Origin: Novosphingobium chloroacetimidivorans
Lineage (GTDB): Bacteria > Pseudomonadota > Alphaproteobacteria > Sphingomonadales > Sphingomonadaceae
Assembly: GCF_014204535.1 (NCBI RefSeq)
Contig: NZ_JACHLR010000005.1
Location: forward strand, 62,001 to 126,000
Direction of reading: 5' to 3'
DNA: 64,000 nt
A program made the position numbers and the translations under genes. The first letter of the stretch is position 1; the number at the start of each line of letters is the position of its first letter. Shown here one piece after another: positions 53,475-60,994 of this stretch. Under the pieces are notes generated by a model. That model worked only from the letters and a program-made list of their open reading frames with translations. It searched no databases and was not told the origin of the DNA.

Positions 53475-53550
53475 GCGACCCGAGGGACTCTTGCTGAGTC
53501 CTGACAACTAAGCGGCGACCTCCTGATACCCCAGGGGTCGCCGTTTCTTT
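53475..53550. repeat. Structured repeat R3 in the late-operon leader
   Basis: 76 bp. GCGACCCGAGGGACTC, stem GGACTC with GAGTCC, then CGGCGACC...GGTCGCCG hairpin and TTTCTTT. It is nearest the phage NusG-like gene. Spaced 231 bp from R2, which is 186 bp from R1. Confidence 0.8.
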
Positions 53551-53795
53551 AACTCGATATCGCGATCACATTGATCGGCAATGACAATGCGCTGAGGCGG
53601 TAGGCTCGAACTGCCAGGCGATTAGCTGATCGTTTAATCTGCGGCGCACTGTAAGTCTTTACAGTGCAGTTTGGCCGAGCAATGCGGGGGAGGGGGCCAC
53701 GCCGCCCAACACCCCTCGACGCGACGCATCTGAGGGGGTGGTGGCGAGGGTTGCTACGCCCAGCTAGGGGCCGGCTATGCCTCTCGTCATGGTCA

Positions 53796-54434
53796 TCATG
53801 TGACCGGAGCCTTTTCAGGCTGCGCATCATCTACATGAACTGGGCAGACATCGCAAGTCTCAACAGTAAGCTGCCCCAGCATGCCGCCGAGATCGATCAC
53901 AAGGGTGCCCTTCTTCTTACTCTCGAGGACCTTGGCAGTGAGCCCCTGGAAGGCTGGACCTTCGACACGAACGGTCTGCCCCAGGATGTAGGAACGTGCT
54001 GCATTCAGGCGGCCCTTGACGCGCTTGCGTCCTTTCTTCTTCCTCAGTTTCTCAAGTCGCGCTTGCTCTTCAGCAGCAACAAAGTCGACCCACTCGGCGG
54101 CCTTGTCCATCTCGTACTGGCGCAGCGGGTCAAGGCTCGCGTCGGTGACCTTTCCGTAAGTGCCGCGTTGCATCAGCAGCGAGAAGGGCGGGTGCTCCTG
54201 AACCGGCGCCTGCACGATTGCAGCCAAGCGGGGCGCATCCCCCAAGCGGGCGAAGGCAACGCCCGACACCAGCGCTACTGGCTCGTCACGGTACTTGCGC
54301 GATCGAGGCCGTGCTCGACGCATCATCCCGGTCGGCGCCCAGACGTCGAAACCGGCGGCTCGAAGCGAGCGGGTGACCGCCAGTGTACGGCCGCCGGACA
54401 TTTGCAGGATGCACCAAATCTCTGCGCTACTCAT
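53796..54434 (-). CDS. Phage NusG-like transcription factor (NGN plus KOW domain)
   Basis: 212 residues. The NGN domain begins IWCILQMSGGRTLAVTRSLR, then GFDVWAPTGMMRRARPRSRK and PVALVSGVAFARL. A charged helical linker (about 110-145, KLRKKKGRKRVKGR) leads to a KOW domain with GQTVRVEGPAFQGLTAKVLE. NusG paralogues such as RfaH act as processivity and antitermination factors for specific operons. The 212 residues include an insertion compared with host NusG of about 180. TGATG overlap with the zinc-ribbon gene. Directly upstream of the leader with R1-R3 and the late operon. Confidence 0.83.
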   Translation of the reverse strand: MSSAEIWCILQMSGGRTLAVTRSLRAAGFDVWAPTGMMRRARPRSRKYRDEPVALVSGVAFARLGDAPRLAAIVQAPVQEHPPFSLLMQRGTYGKVTDASLDPLRQYEMDKAAEWVDFVAAEEQARLEKLRKKKGRKRVKGRLNAARSYILGQTVRVEGPAFQGLTAKVLESKKKGTLVIDLGGMLGQLTVETCDVCPVHVDDAQPEKAPVT

Positions 54435-54778
54435 CACTTGCCCCCAGTTTTTGGAACTGCCCACCCTCGGGGCTCTGATACGATCCGACTGTTCGGCCCG
54501 CAGCAGATCGTCTCGACCTGCACGGCGCCAAGACCGGCACAGTAAGCGCACGTGATCTTGGCAACTGAGCGCGTGGCATCGGGCCTGAAGTGGTGACCAT
54601 TGAAGGTCCAGCCATCACCGAGGCAATTGCTGCATTCCAGCCAAACCTTAGCATCGAGCTTCATGTCGAAGCGGACCCGCTCATTCGATGGTCGCCGAGA
54701 TGGATCACCGGCCACGGTCAATTCCTCGTCTGGCTCACGCCAAGGACTTCCTTCAGGCGTTCGGTCGATGTGACGCAT
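54434..54778 (-). CDS. Zinc-ribbon protein (DnaJ-like CxxCxGxG)
   Basis: About 114 residues. ECSNCLGDGWTF and TCAYCAGLGAVQV give two CxxCxGxG knuckles like the DnaJ cysteine-rich domain. The start is uncertain: 54778 overlaps the upstream gene by 61 bp; ATG at 54664 gives a shorter form. Coupled to the NusG-like gene. Probably nucleic-acid or protein binding. Confidence 0.6.
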   Translation of the reverse strand: MRHIDRTPEGSPWREPDEELTVAGDPSRRPSNERVRFDMKLDAKVWLECSNCLGDGWTFNGHHFRPDATRSVAKITCAYCAGLGAVQVETICCGPNSRIVSEPRGWAVPKTGGK

Positions 54779-54945
54779 GCTCCGTCGAAAGCGATCAATG
54801 CGAACTCCGCAGGTGTCAGCTGCGAAAGGCACAAGGCGCTCGCGGCTTGGAACAGCAACAGCAAGGCATCGATTGGGTCACCGGTAGCCGCCAAGGCACG
54901 TTCGGCAATCGCACCAGCGAGATCGCCGGCTTCGTCCTCCGTCAT
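54718..54945 (-). CDS. Phage hypothetical protein
   Basis: 75 residues. Start 54945 with GGAAG upstream, ATGA overlap with the preceding gene. Helical: AGAIAERALAATGDPIDALL and FALIAFDGACVTS. Acidic. Unknown function. Confidence 0.65.
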   Translation of the reverse strand: MTEDEAGDLAGAIAERALAATGDPIDALLLLFQAASALCLSQLTPAEFALIAFDGACVTSTERLKEVLGVSQTRN

Positions 54946-55136
54946 TTCAGCTTCCTTTTGCCATGGCACTTCTCGGCCAGAAGTTCGGCTTGGCGCCGAT
55001 CGGCCCAACCGTTCAGCCATTCGGGGTTGATCAGGATGAGCCCGTGCGTGAGCCACGCCTCGCGCGCGGCGCGTCGGGCCTTCGCCGGATCGGGCTCTTG
55101 CATCAGGGTCGCAAAGCGTCCGAGCGACCCCCTCAT
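54942..55136 (-). CDS. Phage hypothetical protein
   Basis: 64 residues, basic: GRFATLMQEPDPAKARRAA and INPEWLNGWADRRQ. ATGA overlaps on both sides in the chain of small early genes. Unknown function. Confidence 0.65.
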   Translation of the reverse strand: MRGSLGRFATLMQEPDPAKARRAAREAWLTHGLILINPEWLNGWADRRQAELLAEKCHGKRKLK

Positions 55137-55330
55137 GACACGGCTCCGCTCAATCGGCAGCGCCTTCTACAGCAGCCCCAATCGACCAAGCTGAGTTCTG
55201 CGGGTGTTGCGGGTATAGGCGGGTGTTGTTTCAGCCGCTCTTTAGAATTTAGCAGTGCGAAATCGCCCGCGTCGGTTGAAACTATACCCGCAAACACCCG
55301 CAACACCCGCAGATCAGAATTGCCGATCAT
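55133..55330 (-). CDS. Phage hypothetical protein overlapping an iteron-like array
   Basis: 65 residues, start 55330 by ATGA overlap with the helicase gene. IGNSDLRVLRVFAGIVSTDA at the start and SLVDWGCCRRRCRL near the end. The gene spans repeats at 55200-55310, which shape its sequence (LRVLRV, QHPPIPATPAE). It may therefore be a site rather than, or as well as, a gene. Confidence 0.5.
   Translation of the reverse strand: MIGNSDLRVLRVFAGIVSTDAGDFALLNSKERLKQHPPIPATPAELSLVDWGCCRRRCRLSGAVS
55200..55310. repeat. Iteron-like array, possible replication origin
   Basis: Three units of CGGGTGTTG type (CGGGTGTTG, CGGGTATAG, CGGGTGTTG) at 10-bp steps from 55200 to 55229, then after about 52 bp three complementary units (CTATACCCGC, AAACACCCGC, AACACCCGC) at 55281-55310. 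Six phased 10-bp repeats in inverted groups next to the replication ATPase and primase genes fit a phage origin. Confidence 0.65.
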
Positions 55331-56919
55331 GCTGCCGTTTCCAGTCGTTCGAGCCGCCAAAGCTTTGATTTAGCGTGAAGATCATTGTCGTTGACGAGCT
55401 TGAGGCCTTGGATCACGCGCCCCTTGTGCCTCCCGAGGAAGCGGCCAAGATTGCCCGCGTCGATCGTGCCGCCTCGATCGGCCGCAGCATCTCTCAGGGC
55501 TTGGTTCAGATCGGGCCGGTTGTATCCGCCATGTGGGTTCGTAGTCTCGGCCGTCCGCTTCAATTCAGCCGCCGACATCCAGTTAGAGCCCGTGGCTTCG
55601 TACCAAGAGGTGAACAGTGTCCTGAGTAGCGAAGTAACCGGATCATCTGCCCTTGCCGCTTCCATCGTCGCGACTGGATCTTCGCGCCCGAGCCAGACAA
55701 GGGCCGACCGGACGACACGCGACCAGTCCTCAAATGATGCAAGCGGCCGACACTGATCCGGATAGCCGGCCACCGCATAAGCTCGGCACACTGTCAGCGC
55801 GGCGGCAATGTATTTGCCGCGGTCTGAGAGCACCATGTCGACTGGTTTCGCCTCAAACTTGCGCAGTTCGGGTCGCTCCATGCCCGGGTCTAACGTGCAC
55901 AGGACCACGCGCCTCGTCATGTCGCCGACCATTTGGATGTTGTTGCCAGTGGCGAAGACCGTGGCCCTGTTCTCGATATTGACCAGCTTGGAAAAGCCGA
56001 GAATTCGAGGCGAGACGACGGGCCGCTCGATCATCTGGCAAAGGAGATCACCGCCGAGCTGCCCGTTTACGTTGTCGATCGGAATGATGGCTTGACCGCT
56101 TAGAAGCGCAGCACCGAGCCGCTTCTCTGTCTCCTCGTCCTTCTGAGCAGCTGCGATCACCGGCGCTGGCTGGCCAGTGCCGATGCAGCATGAGATGTCG
56201 ACGATGTAACTCTTACCGGAGCCCGCCACCGGTGCAGTCGTGGCCTGCAAGGGCACTGCCTTCAGCGCGGCGCGGACTACGGGTGTGATCAGCATCGAGA
56301 GGGCTACCGATCGGCTCGGCGCGTCGGCGAAAGGAAACTCGTCTAGCAGGGTGTCGAGGATCAGCAGGCTTTCGAGAGCTTGAGTTTTTGTAGGCCGATC
56401 GGGGATAGGCGGGAGCGTCGGAGGGTCTAGAAGCAGGAGCCTGGTGGCTTCATCGTACCCGGCTTCGCACAGGATTGAGCCGTCCTGTCGCATGGTCGGG
56501 GTGGTAATTACCCCGGCAATCACCCGCAGCTGCCACTCACCCTCTCGCCCAAGGATCATCTTGGCGACAGCGGGCGGGGGGTCGGTCGGGACTAAACCCT
56601 TTTGCCTAGCGTTGTACTTCACCCAATGGGCAACGCGGCACAGGTAGTCCGTGAGATTGTCGGCCCCGACGGAGCAAAGCCTAGCGACCTTGGTGCGGCT
56701 GGAGTGGAATGCGTCCACTTCGTCAATGACCGGGCGCACAATGCCGCCCCCACCCGACCTCACGTAAAGCGGAGCGTCTGCCTCGACCAAGGCATCTTCG
56801 GCCTCGGTGGCGATCAGGTGGAGCGCGTCTGGCTTGACTTCGATGATGCGGGTGCGCTCATCAGTTGGGCGATGGTCGAACCGTTCGGCGATGCGCGTAA
56901 CTGTTGCAGCTTCTGTCAT
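55327..56919 (-). CDS. Phage replication ATPase/helicase-like protein
   Basis: 530 residues. Walker A at 233-237 (APVAGSGKSYIVD), acidic motif QAIIPIDNVNG near 276-286, and a sensor-like ATGNNIQMVGDMTRRVVL. Resembles phage D5/SF3-like replicative ATPases. The C-terminal 100 look like a winged helix. It follows the primase gene with ATGA overlap. It probably opens the origin and unwinds DNA. Confidence 0.8.
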   Translation of the reverse strand: MTEAATVTRIAERFDHRPTDERTRIIEVKPDALHLIATEAEDALVEADAPLYVRSGGGGIVRPVIDEVDAFHSSRTKVARLCSVGADNLTDYLCRVAHWVKYNARQKGLVPTDPPPAVAKMILGREGEWQLRVIAGVITTPTMRQDGSILCEAGYDEATRLLLLDPPTLPPIPDRPTKTQALESLLILDTLLDEFPFADAPSRSVALSMLITPVVRAALKAVPLQATTAPVAGSGKSYIVDISCCIGTGQPAPVIAAAQKDEETEKRLGAALLSGQAIIPIDNVNGQLGGDLLCQMIERPVVSPRILGFSKLVNIENRATVFATGNNIQMVGDMTRRVVLCTLDPGMERPELRKFEAKPVDMVLSDRGKYIAAALTVCRAYAVAGYPDQCRPLASFEDWSRVVRSALVWLGREDPVATMEAARADDPVTSLLRTLFTSWYEATGSNWMSAAELKRTAETTNPHGGYNRPDLNQALRDAAADRGGTIDAGNLGRFLGRHKGRVIQGLKLVNDNDLHAKSKLWRLERLETAA

Positions 56920-57932
56920 CTGCCCTTGCCGTTCAGCTGGTCATTCCAGTCTTTGAAGGATGGTGCGGGGAACACGCTGTCGACACCGAGGCCGTGCGCT
57001 CGGTAGGCAGACATCGCGCGTAGAACGGCCTTGTGGCCGGCCTCTCCATTATCGCCGGCGAGCGTCACCGCCGTCACCTCAGGTGGCAACGCGATCTGGT
57101 GCAGCATCGCCGTCCCGCACGACACCCACACGCTACGGTCGGGCATCTCTTGCGCCAGCGTCAGGCCATCCTCCGGTCCTTCGCAGAGCGTGATGCGATC
57201 ACAGGCAGGGCCAAGGCGAAGGGCCGATCCAGGTAGCACTCCCCAAGTCAATTTTGCTGGGACAGCCTGACCCTCTCGGATGCGCCGATACTTCTCGCGG
57301 CCACCATGCTGGAGGTACACACATTGAACGGCTGTGATGGCGCCGGCCGCGTCCTGCAGCGCACACACCATCGCAGGATAGTCGCGCCCTGCTTCCCCGC
57401 TTTCGGGATCGTACCACCGCGGCGTCATCGCGAAGCGGATCGTGTCTGGAAGCGGCATGGTTATACCGCGCGAGCGGGCGTAGACCTCTGCCGGCGTTCG
57501 ACCCGGTGGGCCGGCTCCGTTCCAGATGGCCCGGGCGAGCGCGATGCGACCAGCACGACGTTGCTCATCCTCGGCCTTGCGCCTAGCCCGCTCTTCAGGT
57601 GAAACCCGGGGAAGCTCAGCACCAAGCAGCCATTCCACGGCCTCGCGCCAGCGAATGCCTTTGATGTTCATCAGGAAGTGGATGGCGTCGCCGCCAGCCT
57701 TGCAGCCCCAGCAGTGATAGGTGCCCTTGTCGTCGTTTACCTCGAAGCTTGGCGTGCGCTCGTTGTGGAACGGGCACAGTCCGACTTTCTCAGATCGGCT
57801 TGCGCCGCGGGGTTCCAGCTTCGTGTACGGGCCGATTACGTCAGACAGATCGTAGCGGTCGCGCGCTTCGCGCGCCAACTCGCCACGCTCGGTCTGAGTC
57901 ATCTCCGACAGCGGCTTGTCGGGGATCTCCAT
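56916..57932 (-). CDS. DNA primase (CHC2 zinc finger, Toprim)
   Basis: 338 residues. DLSDVIGPYTKLEP before a zinc finger with Cys53, His56, Cys74 and Cys77 (LCPFHNERTPSF, TYHCWGC). A Toprim domain follows with ITLCEGPEDGLTLAQ and VTLAGDNGEAG. Shorter than DnaG, lacking the helicase-binding end, as in phage primases. Makes primers for phage replication. Confidence 0.93.
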   Translation of the reverse strand: MEIPDKPLSEMTQTERGELAREARDRYDLSDVIGPYTKLEPRGASRSEKVGLCPFHNERTPSFEVNDDKGTYHCWGCKAGGDAIHFLMNIKGIRWREAVEWLLGAELPRVSPEERARRKAEDEQRRAGRIALARAIWNGAGPPGRTPAEVYARSRGITMPLPDTIRFAMTPRWYDPESGEAGRDYPAMVCALQDAAGAITAVQCVYLQHGGREKYRRIREGQAVPAKLTWGVLPGSALRLGPACDRITLCEGPEDGLTLAQEMPDRSVWVSCGTAMLHQIALPPEVTAVTLAGDNGEAGHKAVLRAMSAYRAHGLGVDSVFPAPSFKDWNDQLNGKGR

Positions 57933-58237
57933 CAGGTGACTGCCTCCTCGCTGGCGGCAGGCTGTGGCAAGGGGGCCAGATCCTTGGTGGCGTGAGGCGG
58001 TGGCAGCTTCTGTCGTGGCATGTTGCGCACGTGATTGGCGGCGCGGTGGAGCATTCGGACTGCTCGCCCAGCTTTGACGCCTGCCATTCGCGCGTCTTCC
58101 GGCCGCCAATCTTCGCTCTCGGCAACCACAAGGATCACCTTGGCCGCTTGCTCTCGCGCCGCCTTGAAGCCTTCGGCGAACCATCTTTCACGTTGGCTCT
58201 GCACCCATCGATCTAGTCGCGCGCTGCGGTTGCTCAT
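57932..58237 (-). CDS. Phage hypothetical protein
   Basis: 101 residues, basic and helical: RLDRWVQSQRERWFAEGF, AGRAVRMLHRAANHVRNM. Overlaps its neighbours by ATGA/TGATG. Lies between a ParB-like gene and primase. Unknown. Confidence 0.65.
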   Translation of the reverse strand: MSNRSARLDRWVQSQRERWFAEGFKAAREQAAKVILVVAESEDWRPEDARMAGVKAGRAVRMLHRAANHVRNMPRQKLPPPHATKDLAPLPQPAASEEAVT

Positions 58238-59100
58238 GCCCGGGCGAGCCTCGTGTCTTCGTAGGCCAGCAGAAGCACTTCACGGAGACGTTGCGCGCGG
58301 GTGTCTCCACCCTTGATCGCGGCGAGGAAGCTCGACCACCCCGCCATGTCGAACGCCTGCAACGCCTTGGCCAAGCAAGCCTGATCAAGATCCCGCGGCG
58401 GGTTGACAATGATGCGGCAGATCGCGGTGAAGATGGACGAGCCGGCGCTCAGTCGCTGGCCCGGGAAGGCTTGCGCCATCATTTCGAGCGCGACCCTGCA
58501 GACGCGCTCGCCGTGTTTTCGCCGGATAGAATTGATTGCGGAGGTGAAGGCGACTTCGCCGGGAGCCCAGGCTGCGGACCCGGTTTTGCGCGAGATGGTG
58601 AAGCCGGCCGCCTCAACCATCTGCGCCACGATGAGTGCATCGTTGTCACCACCAGCGATAGCAGCGTGGAAGTCGTCCAGGCGATTGATAGCGCGTCTGG
58701 CGCGGTTCATGGCGACGAACATCGAAGCCTCGGCCTGGATGCCGCCGTAGATGCTTACGCAGCACGGGAGGTAGGGAATGTCGCCCCGGAGCTTGGCGGC
58801 GGCGAGGCGGTGCTGGCCGTCCAGTACCCAGAGCGAGCCGTCGTCGCGCTTCGACACGACCAGGGGCAGGCACATCCGCCAGTCCCAGCCCTTGGCGATC
58901 TTCTGAATGAGCGCGCGGCTTGGCCCTGTGTCGATGCTGCGCTGATACGCGTCGTCGATGTTCAGCTCATCGGGGCTGCGGTTCTCGATTGACGGCGGCA
59001 TTCCGAGCGGGCGGTCCCAGCGTTTCGCAGGCGGGGAAGGGGTGAGCGCCGCCTCCAAAACGTCGGCCATCTCTTTCCTGAGCACGTGAACGTCTCCCAT
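58234..59100 (-). CDS. ParB/Srx-fold domain protein (DGQHR type)
   Basis: 288 residues. VLDGQHRLAAAKLRGDIP, the DGQHR motif of the ParB-like nuclease/sulfiredoxin fold, with LPLVVSKRDDGSLW upstream. The C-terminal half (VCRVALEMMAQAFPG, SIFTAICRII) is helical. Such phage proteins bind DNA or hydrolyse NTPs; the exact role is unknown. ATG 59100 has AAGG upstream. Confidence 0.78.
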   Translation of the reverse strand: MGDVHVLRKEMADVLEAALTPSPPAKRWDRPLGMPPSIENRSPDELNIDDAYQRSIDTGPSRALIQKIAKGWDWRMCLPLVVSKRDDGSLWVLDGQHRLAAAKLRGDIPYLPCCVSIYGGIQAEASMFVAMNRARRAINRLDDFHAAIAGGDNDALIVAQMVEAAGFTISRKTGSAAWAPGEVAFTSAINSIRRKHGERVCRVALEMMAQAFPGQRLSAGSSIFTAICRIIVNPPRDLDQACLAKALQAFDMAGWSSFLAAIKGGDTRAQRLREVLLLAYEDTRLARA

Positions 59101-59101
59101 G

Positions 59102-59569
59102 TTAGGCTGCCTTCGCGTGCTGGCGGGAATACTCGGCCTCGACCTGGCCCCACGTCCAATCGGGGTGGCGATCCCAAACAGCGCGGGTCTCAAGTTCTGC
59201 ATCGCGGAGGCGCTTGAGGTAGGTAAGATCGGCCGTCACCTGATCCTGACGGATGCGGATGATCTCTCTGAACTCGGCGCGCGTCAGTGCCTCGGTGCGC
59301 TTGATGAAGCCCTCGCTGTCGCCAATCGGGTGCGCGTCCATCAGGCCGAAGAGATTGTTCTGCTCCAGCGTGGTCTTCCCGCGTTCACGCCGACGCTTCT
59401 TAACGTTGCTCGCGATCACCTTGGACAGGTGACTCCGCACGCACATCTCTGTGAGTTCTTCGTCGGCCAGTATTTGCGGCATCGCGGCATTGATGGCGTT
59501 GTGCCGGTCGATGACGCCTGCGGCTTCGTTCGCCTCGATGGCGTCGGCGACGATCTTGTTAAGCGACAT
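59102..59569 (-). CDS. Phage hypothetical protein
   Basis: 155 residues. IDRHNAINAAMPQILADEEL and LFGLMDAHPIGDSEGFIKRT, basic cluster KKRRRERGKT. Between two ParB-like genes. Its start overlaps the upstream gene's 3' end by 11 bp. Possibly DNA binding. Confidence 0.7.
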   Translation of the reverse strand: MSLNKIVADAIEANEAAGVIDRHNAINAAMPQILADEELTEMCVRSHLSKVIASNVKKRRRERGKTTLEQNNLFGLMDAHPIGDSEGFIKRTEALTRAEFREIIRIRQDQVTADLTYLKRLRDAELETRAVWDRHPDWTWGQVEAEYSRQHAKAA

Positions 59570-60620
59570 GGCGTTCGGTCTCCTGGGAAAGCCGTGCAAT
59601 TCGGGTGTTTCGTTGAGCGGCCAGCGCCGGCCAGCGCGCGGCGAAGTCGGCGAGCCAATCGGCAGCGCGGGCGACGGCTTGTTCGTCCAGCGCTCCCCCT
59701 AGGGATGAAGCCCAAGTCGCAAGGGCGCGGTCCACCGACGGCCAAGATGTGATCGTGTCGATCGTGTCGACCATGGCGAGGCGAAGTTCGCCTGCTTCGT
59801 GATCGTAAACCATCGGCGCTGGTGGCGGGGTCGTGGCGGGCGCTGGCTCGTCGGAACGGCTCGTCTCCACCAACTGCACAAGCGAGGCAGTCGGCATCAC
59901 CCAAGAGCCGCCGTCTTTGACCGCGCCGTCGATCTCGCCAGCGCGAGCAAGCTCGGTGATGTTGCGTGTGCTGAGTCCGGTGATCCGCGCAGCGGTCGGC
60001 ACGCAGGCTTCATCGCAGGTCGCGAACGCGAGATCTGGCTTCTTTTCGGCGCGCCGACCCGCAATGAGCGGCAGGTTCGGCTTTGACTTGCCAATCGCGG
60101 CGACCTGCATCTGCGCTTCGGTGCCATCGGGTTTGCGGAAGGTCCGAACGTCGCCAGCACGAGGGTTTACTTCGTCGGCTTCGGGCCGAAGGCTTGCCAC
60201 CAGCGGTGCGCTAACCCCGCATCGGCGAGCAATTTCGCGGTCGCTCCACGCAGACCACTCGGGGTCATTCAGCAGCCTTAGTGCACTCCGACGCTTGTCG
60301 GCATTTGTGCGCCGGTATCCATGGCTCGCGTTGGCGCCGACGGAATACAGGACCGCATCGCGCTGCGTCCCTTGGCGAACGTCCGCCAAGATCGTCGATG
60401 CGCCGATCAATCGATGCGCTTCGGTCCGGTGGAAGCCGTCAGCGAGCCAGTAGCTGGTGCCGTCGAAGTAGACGATCACCGGAGGCATCACCGCGCCGTC
60501 GGCCAGGGCCTCGGCATAGTCTTCAGCGACGGCATCGTTGAAGTGGTCGCGGGGCTGCGTCCCGCCATCGAGCCGCAGGTTGATGAGCGCGAGTGGCGCT
60601 ACGCCGTCGGCCGCAGTCAC
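59559..60620 (-). CDS. ParB-like N-terminal domain protein with C-terminal HTH
   Basis: 353 residues from GTG (GTGA overlap). DGTSYWLADGFHRTEAHRLI is the ParB-like DGFHR motif, then SDREIARRCGVSAPLVASLR is an HTH. A second HTH (ARITGLSTRNITELARAG) lies at about 210-235. The C-terminus has a long acidic helix. A DNA-binding regulator or partition-like factor of the phage. Confidence 0.8.
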   Translation of the reverse strand: MTAADGVAPLALINLRLDGGTQPRDHFNDAVAEDYAEALADGAVMPPVIVYFDGTSYWLADGFHRTEAHRLIGASTILADVRQGTQRDAVLYSVGANASHGYRRTNADKRRSALRLLNDPEWSAWSDREIARRCGVSAPLVASLRPEADEVNPRAGDVRTFRKPDGTEAQMQVAAIGKSKPNLPLIAGRRAEKKPDLAFATCDEACVPTAARITGLSTRNITELARAGEIDGAVKDGGSWVMPTASLVQLVETSRSDEPAPATTPPPAPMVYDHEAGELRLAMVDTIDTITSWPSVDRALATWASSLGGALDEQAVARAADWLADFAARWPALAAQRNTRIARLSQETERHVA

Positions 60621-60814
60621 GCGGCAGTGCTTTCAGAAGTGCTGACAACCGAGCGGGCGCTCAGCCATTCCTCAAGGTCCGCTTCACGGTAGCGGACCGC
60701 GCGGCCAAGCTTCAGAAAGCGGGGGCCAGCGCCGGTGAGACGCAGCTTGCGCAGCGTCGATGATGCAAGGCCGGTGCGGATCGCGGCCTGGTGGGTATCT
60801 AGGGCAACGCCCAT
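60617..60814 (-). CDS. AlpA/excisionase-like HTH protein
   Basis: 65 residues. Start 60814 after GGAGG. HQAAIRTGLASSTLRKLRL, then GPRFLKLGRAVRYREADLEE and WLSAR are the HTH_17/AlpA fold. AlpA activates excision or prophage genes in other systems. Located two genes downstream of integrase. Confidence 0.85.
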   Translation of the reverse strand: MGVALDTHQAAIRTGLASSTLRKLRLTGAGPRFLKLGRAVRYREADLEEWLSARSVVSTSESTAA

Positions 60815-60893
60815 GTTTCCTCCGGTCGATACGAGCAGGAACTGCTAGCTACGACCGGGAACATGGCGTGAACGGAGGCTACTTCGCTAGGAC

Positions 60894-60994
60894 GCGCAAT
60901 TGGCGCAAAGGCCTAAATATGTGGCGCATTTCACGCCGAAAGTTACGCTGGCGGTTTGCGCCAATTGCGCGCTATTCCTCAGACTTTTGCGCCA
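60894..60994. promoter_or_regulatory. Operator-like inverted repeat in the early region
   Basis: GCGCAATTGGCGCAAA (60894-60909) and TTTGCGCCAATTGCGC (60955-60970) form a perfect 16-bp inverted repeat. Half sites TGGCGCAT (60922) and TTTGCGCCA (60986) lie in and just past it. It sits in front of the AlpA-like gene, and its right end enters the 3' end of the next gene. Confidence 0.7.

Noticed and set aside
53277..53507. 76-codon minus-strand frame across R3 and R2
   Set aside because: Arg-rich, Cys-cluster composition, TTG start with loose spacing, and both ends made of the structured repeats. Not listed as a gene.
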